A stretch of 10,617 nt of DNA from Rhodothermia bacterium. Lineage in GTDB: Bacteria > Bacteroidota > Rhodothermia > Rhodothermales > JABDKH01. Made by a program: the position numbers and the translations under genes. Under the pieces are notes generated by a model. That model worked only from the letters and a program-made list of their open reading frames with translations. It did not search any database and was not told the origin of the DNA. The stretch is taken from assembly GCA_018679295.1 (NCBI GenBank), contig JAHHLP010000445.1:1-10617 (forward strand), written 5' to 3'. Positions 6,559 through 10,617 of the stretch are shown here, piece after piece (positions within the stretch are counted from its first letter, which is position 1; each line of letters begins with the position of its first letter).

Positions 6559-7386
6559 ATGACTGTTCTAAAGAGATCACCGCGGTGGCGGGACGTGCGC
6601 CGACCGTCGCCCCACTGGAAGGATGGAACGTCTGACACGGAAGAACTCGTAGCAGGCGCAAAGTCAGATCGCGCGGACACCGAAGACACGGTACTTGGAA
6701 GGCGCGTTATCAACAAGTCGAAAGGCAAGGAGTGGAGGACGCACTACCATCTCTCAGTGGAGATTGGTCTCGCACTCTCACTTTTCCTGTTAGCCGCCGT
6801 TATGCGTGCGCCCATCTACCAGTCGAGCGGCACATTGGATATCCAGTTGGCGCAGCAGGAAGTAGTAACAATGGAGGAGATACAGCAGACGAAACAAGTC
6901 GTGAAACCTCCTCCACCGCCGAGGCCCCCCGTTCCCGTCGAGGTGGCCGACGATACCGTGATGGATGATGAGGAGCTCAACCTCGACGTGACCCTTGACA
7001 TCACAGAGACGCCGGCATACGTGCCGCCGCCGCCGAAGGCGCCGGTCGAGGAAGAACCGGAGGAAGACCTCGACGAGATCTTTGTCGTGGTTGAACAGAT
7101 GCCTGAGATTGTCGGCGGGCCCGGAAAGATCTACGATTACCTCGAGTACCCGGTGATCGCGAGACAGGCTCAGATGGAGGGCCTTGTCGTCGTGCAGATT
7201 GTGGTGGAGCCGGATGGAACCGGTTCATCTCCAAGGGTGGTGAAATCGGCTGGTCAGATTCTCGACGATGCAGCCGTCGCGGCCGTGCTAAAGCTCAAAT
7301 TCAAACCCGGCATGCAGCGGGGACGAGCTGTCCGGGTAAACATGGCGATCCCGATTCGGTTTATGCTTCGGGAAAGAGAAAAGTAG
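6559..7386 (+). CDS. tonB: TonB family energy transducer protein
   Basis: TonB is anchored in the inner membrane and passes proton-motive-force energy from ExbB/ExbD to TonB-dependent outer-membrane receptors. The 275-aa product has a long, highly charged cytoplasmic N-terminus (about 65 residues), one membrane helix (about 67-84, VEIGLALSLFLLAAV), a periplasmic Pro-rich spacer (KPPPPPRPPVPVEV near 116-129 and VPPPPKAPVEEEPEED near 155-170), and a TonB C-terminal domain (about 176-275). The last contains YPVIARQAQMEGLVVVQIVV, a conserved-looking LDDAAVAAV helix, and KFKPGMQRGRAVRVNMAIPIRF. ATG 6559 was chosen because GGGAG (6546-6550) lies 8 nt upstream; GTG 6544 overlaps that site. Architecture and wording match TonB proteins of Rhodothermales/Bacteroidota. 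No ExbB, ExbD or receptor gene lies nearby. It sits between two Usp genes, 9 bp before usp3. Confidence 0.9.
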   Translation: MTVLKRSPRWRDVRRPSPHWKDGTSDTEELVAGAKSDRADTEDTVLGRRVINKSKGKEWRTHYHLSVEIGLALSLFLLAAVMRAPIYQSSGTLDIQLAQQEVVTMEEIQQTKQVVKPPPPPRPPVPVEVADDTVMDDEELNLDVTLDITETPAYVPPPPKAPVEEEPEEDLDEIFVVVEQMPEIVGGPGKIYDYLEYPVIARQAQMEGLVVVQIVVEPDGTGSSPRVVKSAGQILDDAAVAAVLKLKFKPGMQRGRAVRVNMAIPIRFMLREREK

Positions 7387-7395
7387 GCCAGGGTC

Positions 7396-8346
7396 GTGCA
7401 CAGGAGAATAGTAGTCGGGGTGGATTTCTCGGCGACGTCTCACGCGGCGCTGGAGCAGGCCCTGTTCATGGCGAAGTCGGCTGATGCCGAGTTGCACGTG
7501 GTCCATGTGATCGATGTGTTCGGTTCCAATCCGCTGGTTGAGGTACTCCGATCGGCCGTGAACGAGGAGGAGGTGGAAAAGCGGCTCATTGAAGAGTCGG
7601 ACGGCCTGATGCGAAGGTTCGTGAAGGACGTCGACTTCGGAGAACTGCGCACGCGCTTCGTTCATACGCGTGCCCCGAACATCGCAGAGGCGCTGCTCGA
7701 GTATGTGAAGGACCAACGCGCGGATTTGCTGGCCGTCGGTTCACATGGAAGGGGGGCAATAAAGCGCCTGTTCCTCGGAAGCGTTGCGATCCGCGTCATG
7801 CAGAGTTCGACCTGCTCCCTGCTCATCGTGAAGTCGCATAAAGCGGAGTCGATTCGAGATCCCATCGATCGAGTACTCGTTCCTGTCGACCTGTCGGAGA
7901 TCTCTCGATCCGCGCTTCGGGAAGCACGTGCGATCGCAAGCGGATACCACGCTCACATGGACATCCTGCACGTCGTTGAGCCGTATTCGCTTCCGGTGTC
8001 CTTAACCGGTATCAAGAAAATTCGCGATCTGGTGCCGACCATCCTCTCGGATGTAGAGAACGAGTTGCAAGATCTTGTTGCGTCGATAGAGGGCTCGTAC
8101 GTGCCTCATAGCATTCATGTGGCGGAAGGGTCTGCCGCTGAAGCAATCGACCAGGCGTCAAGGAAATTCAACAGCGACCTCATCGTAATGGCAAAGCGTC
8201 GGGTGACACCGCTCGAACGGGTCGCCTTCGGGAGCACCATTGAGAAAGTGGCTCGCGTAGCGGACGTGCCGGTATATGTGATTCCGATCACGCCGGTAGA
8301 AGATGCGCCCCGGACGCCATTGGCAAGCGCCGAAAAAGAGGGGTAA
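7396..8346 (+). CDS. Tandem-domain universal stress protein (third)
   Basis: The protein is 316 aa with two Usp domains. Domain 1 (about 3-147) starts RRIVVGVDFSAT and has an intact ATP motif, GSHGRGAIKRLFLGS (115-129). Domain 2 (about 158-298) starts RVLVPVDLSEIS, but its motif reads AKRRVTPLERVAFGS (266-280): Ala and Arg replace the two glycines of the first half while GS is kept. One competent and one degenerate site per chain is therefore expected; in dimeric Usps this could mean that only half the sites bind ATP (inference). The start is GTG 7396, which gives a normal Usp N-terminus with only two residues before the first strand; the upstream CCAGGG is a mediocre ribosome-binding site. 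The gene follows tonB by 9 bp and precedes the ATPase by 2 bp, so the three are probably co-transcribed. Confidence 0.92.
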   Translation: MHRRIVVGVDFSATSHAALEQALFMAKSADAELHVVHVIDVFGSNPLVEVLRSAVNEEEVEKRLIEESDGLMRRFVKDVDFGELRTRFVHTRAPNIAEALLEYVKDQRADLLAVGSHGRGAIKRLFLGSVAIRVMQSSTCSLLIVKSHKAESIRDPIDRVLVPVDLSEISRSALREARAIASGYHAHMDILHVVEPYSLPVSLTGIKKIRDLVPTILSDVENELQDLVASIEGSYVPHSIHVAEGSAAEAIDQASRKFNSDLIVMAKRRVTPLERVAFGSTIEKVARVADVPVYVIPITPVEDAPRTPLASAEKEG

Positions 8347-8348
8347 CT

Positions 8349-10617
8349 GTGACCACGAGCCCGCCAGCCAAGACGGAAATCTCCAGGATTTCCGCAATCG
8401 GTGATGGCGTGAGGCCGCCCCCCGGATCCACGGTCTGGTCGGCGCCGATTTCGGATGTCGCGCGACTCTTGTCGACAGATATCGAGGTCGGTCTCTCCGA
8501 TTCAGAAGTGACCGGGCGTCGGCGTCGCTTCGGTCCAAACGTCCTGGATGTCAGGCCACCGGTCGGTGCGTTTGAGATACTCGTTCGCCAGTTCAGGAGT
8601 GTGATCATCTTGCTGCTGGCCGGTGCGTTCGTGGTCGCCCTGATTTTTGGCGAGTCGCTAGAGGCAATTGCGATCGTCGCGGTGATTGTTCTGAACACGG
8701 CGATAGGTTTCGTGACGGAACTGCGCGCGGAGCGCTCGATGGAGGCGCTCCTTCGACTTGGATCCCAGAGTGCGCGGGCTATGAGATCCGGGCAAGTGCG
8801 TATCGTTCCCGCCGAAGAGCTCGTGCCTGGAGACGTCGTTACGCTCGAAGCAGGCGACGTAGTACCTGCGGACCTGCGCATCCTCGAGAGCTCGCGCCTC
8901 GAATCGGATGAGTCGGTTCTGACCGGCGAAAGCCTGCCGGTTTCCAAAGCCCCGAAGCCGGTGGGAGTGAATTCACCGATTCACGAGCGGAGTTCTATGC
9001 TGTACAAGGGCGCCGCCGTATCGCGGGGTACCGCCAAGTGCGTTGTGTTTGCCACGGGCCAGGCCACCGAGCTCGGCCAAATCGCTGACCTCTCAAGGCG
9101 GGCCCGGTCAGAATCTACGCCGCTGGAACGCCGACTCGATCGTCTCGGAAGGCGTCTCGTAGGCCTGACCGTGATTATCGGTGTCTTGATCGCGGTTATA
9201 GGTGTCGCGACCGACAAGGACCTGTATCTGATGTTACAAACTGCCGTTGCTCTGGCGGTAGCCGCGATACCGGAGGGGCTTCCGATCGTCGCGACGATTG
9301 CATTGGCTGCCGGCGTCCGAAGGATGGCAAGGCGCAATGTCCTAGTCAATCGGCTGGCATCAGTCGAGACCCTGGGGTCGACGCACGTAATCTTTACGGA
9401 CAAGACGGGCACCCTCACGGAGAACCGGATGTCCGTGGCCGAGGTGGTGACGGCGGAGGGCCGCGTCGAGGCCGACGACTTTCCGGACGTGCAGATTGAT
9501 GCCAGCCTCGCAGGACAAGATCCGTTTGCCGGTATCGCGCTTGTATCAGCCCTCTGCAACGACGTGGTATCGGGCGAAGACAATGGAGGCGGTGAGCCGA
9601 TGGAGCGGGCGCTGTTTCGGTGGCTCGATGAAAGTGGTATCTGTCCCGAGGACTTACGGGGCGACTTTCCCCGAGAGGGCGAGGAGGCCTTCGATCCCGA
9701 GGTCAAGATGATGGCCACCTATCATCGCCTCAAGCACGGCTATTTAATGGCAATAAAGGGAGCGCCAGAAGAGGTTATAGTCTCGTCAACGCGGGTGATT
9801 GCTGGAGGCGGCCCAAGGACCCTCGATGGAGAGCAGCGAGAAGGGTGGCTTGACCATTCGCAGCGCATGGGAATGTCCGGCCAACGAGTACTTGCTATGG
9901 CGATCAAGATGATTGAAGATCGCCCGGAACGCGACCCGTATTCGGGTCTGGACCTGCTGGGTCTTGTCGGCCTGTACGATCCGCCTCGCGAGGACGTCCG
10001 GTCGTCGCTGGCTGACTGTGAATCCGCGGGACTAACGGTTGTGATGGTAACCGGGGACCAGCCCGGTACGGCCGCGAGCGTAGCAGCGAGCGTAGGTCTT
10101 GGAAACGCCGGTGGTCGAGTCGTGCTCGGAAGTGAGGTGTCCGAATTACCGGATGCGCTCTCTGGCGCGCCACCGCATTCCGATCTTCTGGACGTGAGGA
10201 TCTTCGCTCGCGTATCTCCGCGGGAAAAACTTGACCTGATTTCGATGCATCAGCGGGCTGGTCGCGTTGTCGCAATGACCGGCGACGGCGTAAACGACGC
10301 GCCCGCACTCAAGAAAGCGGACATCGGAATCGCGATGGGAGCGCGAGGAACCGAGGTGGCAAAGGAGGCAGCGGACGTAGTCCTGCTGGACGATGCATTC
10401 ACGTCTATCGTGGAGGCAATCCGTCAGGGGCGAATCATATTCGACAACATCCGGACGTTTGTCGTGTACCTGATGTCATGCAACCTGAGCGAAGTACTTG
10501 TCGTCGGTGTCTCGACGTTGGCCGGGGGACCATTGCCAATCCTCCCGCTACAGATCCTGTTTCTGAACCTGGTTACGGACGTATTTCCAGCCCTCGCACT
10601 CGGGGTAAGCCCTGGAC
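8349..10617 (+). CDS. P2-type cation-transporting ATPase, probably Ca2+ type, 3' truncated by window
   Basis: This inner-membrane pump couples ATP hydrolysis to cation export through a phospho-aspartate. The first 756 codons are present and the frame is open at the right edge. In order: a cation-ATPase N-terminal segment (about 26-75, WSAPISDVARLL to RRRRFGPN), helices M1-M2, the A domain with TGES (192-195), M3-M4 with PEGLP (308-312), phosphorylation site DKTGTLT (D351), nucleotide-domain KGAPE (K470), and hinge TGDGVNDAP (644-652). Residues matching the SERCA calcium ligands are all present: E309, N712 and E715 in YLMSCNLSEV (M5), and N740, T743 and D744 in NLVTDVFPALALG (M6). No CPC motif or heavy-metal domain is seen, so it is not a P1B copper pump. 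The start is GTG 8349, with GAGGGG (8338-8343) 5 nt upstream and a 2-bp gap from usp3. Other divalent or Na+ specificity within P2 cannot be excluded. Confidence 0.92.
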   Translation, partial: MTTSPPAKTEISRISAIGDGVRPPPGSTVWSAPISDVARLLSTDIEVGLSDSEVTGRRRRFGPNVLDVRPPVGAFEILVRQFRSVIILLLAGAFVVALIFGESLEAIAIVAVIVLNTAIGFVTELRAERSMEALLRLGSQSARAMRSGQVRIVPAEELVPGDVVTLEAGDVVPADLRILESSRLESDESVLTGESLPVSKAPKPVGVNSPIHERSSMLYKGAAVSRGTAKCVVFATGQATELGQIADLSRRARSESTPLERRLDRLGRRLVGLTVIIGVLIAVIGVATDKDLYLMLQTAVALAVAAIPEGLPIVATIALAAGVRRMARRNVLVNRLASVETLGSTHVIFTDKTGTLTENRMSVAEVVTAEGRVEADDFPDVQIDASLAGQDPFAGIALVSALCNDVVSGEDNGGGEPMERALFRWLDESGICPEDLRGDFPREGEEAFDPEVKMMATYHRLKHGYLMAIKGAPEEVIVSSTRVIAGGGPRTLDGEQREGWLDHSQRMGMSGQRVLAMAIKMIEDRPERDPYSGLDLLGLVGLYDPPREDVRSSLADCESAGLTVVMVTGDQPGTAASVAASVGLGNAGGRVVLGSEVSELPDALSGAPPHSDLLDVRIFARVSPREKLDLISMHQRAGRVVAMTGDGVNDAPALKKADIGIAMGARGTEVAKEAADVVLLDDAFTSIVEAIRQGRIIFDNIRTFVVYLMSCNLSEVLVVGVSTLAGGPLPILPLQILFLNLVTDVFPALALGVSPG

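Noticed and set aside
8288..9718. Two long minus-strand frames (8288-8947 and 8981-9718) opposite the ATPase
   Set aside because: Both are Ser/Thr/Arg-rich shadows of the P-type ATPase, whose motifs are unbroken in the + frame.
8349..10617. The ATPase as a copper exporter linked to NosZ
   Set aside because: There is no CPC/CPH motif in M4, no heavy-metal-binding N-terminal domain, and M4 reads PEGLP with P2-type M5 and M6 ligands.

Overview
The window is protein-coding almost end to end on the + strand. It looks like a chromosomal segment of a moderately GC-rich, Gram-negative bacterium able to reduce nitrous oxide. The NosZ tail has the CuA sequence style of clade II (Sec-exported) enzymes. 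The TonB has a style familiar from Rhodothermales and other Bacteroidota relatives: a VEIGLALSL membrane anchor, a PPPPPRPPVPVEV stretch and an IFVVVEQMPE segment. I therefore favour a Rhodothermota/Bacteroidota-type host. This is inference from protein style, not a database result.

Layout. (1) Positions 1-4233 hold the nos cluster: the 3' end of nosZ, a strong hairpin, a gene joining a NosB-like membrane domain to a NosL copper lipoprotein, then nosD, nosF and nosY. Gaps and overlaps are small (41 bp, 5 bp and a 4-bp ATGA overlap), so this is an operon. (2) Positions 4234-4517 are a non-coding gap with an inverted repeat after nosY, a possible weak promoter, a two-copy 28-bp tandem repeat and a very good ribosome-binding site. 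(3) Positions 4518-8346 hold three tandem-domain universal stress proteins (six Usp domains), interrupted by a tonB gene. The first two Usp genes lie in one reading frame separated by a single UGA. (4) From 8349 to the window edge runs a P2-type cation ATPase with the full Ca2+-type ligand set, missing its C-terminus.

How the genes fit. NosZ makes N2 from N2O in the periplasm. NosL supplies copper, NosDFY is the ABC machine needed to mature the Cu-S centre, and NosB is a membrane protein typical of clade II clusters. The downstream Usp/TonB/ATPase set looks like a low-oxygen or energy-stress module: ATP- or nucleotide-sensing Usps, an energy transducer for outer-membrane uptake, and an ion pump. 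A link to N2O respiration is suggested only by adjacency. No RNA genes, insertion sequences or CRISPR arrays were seen. The most unusual points are the NosB-NosL fusion, the intra-operon hairpin after nosZ, and the usp1/usp2 junction.
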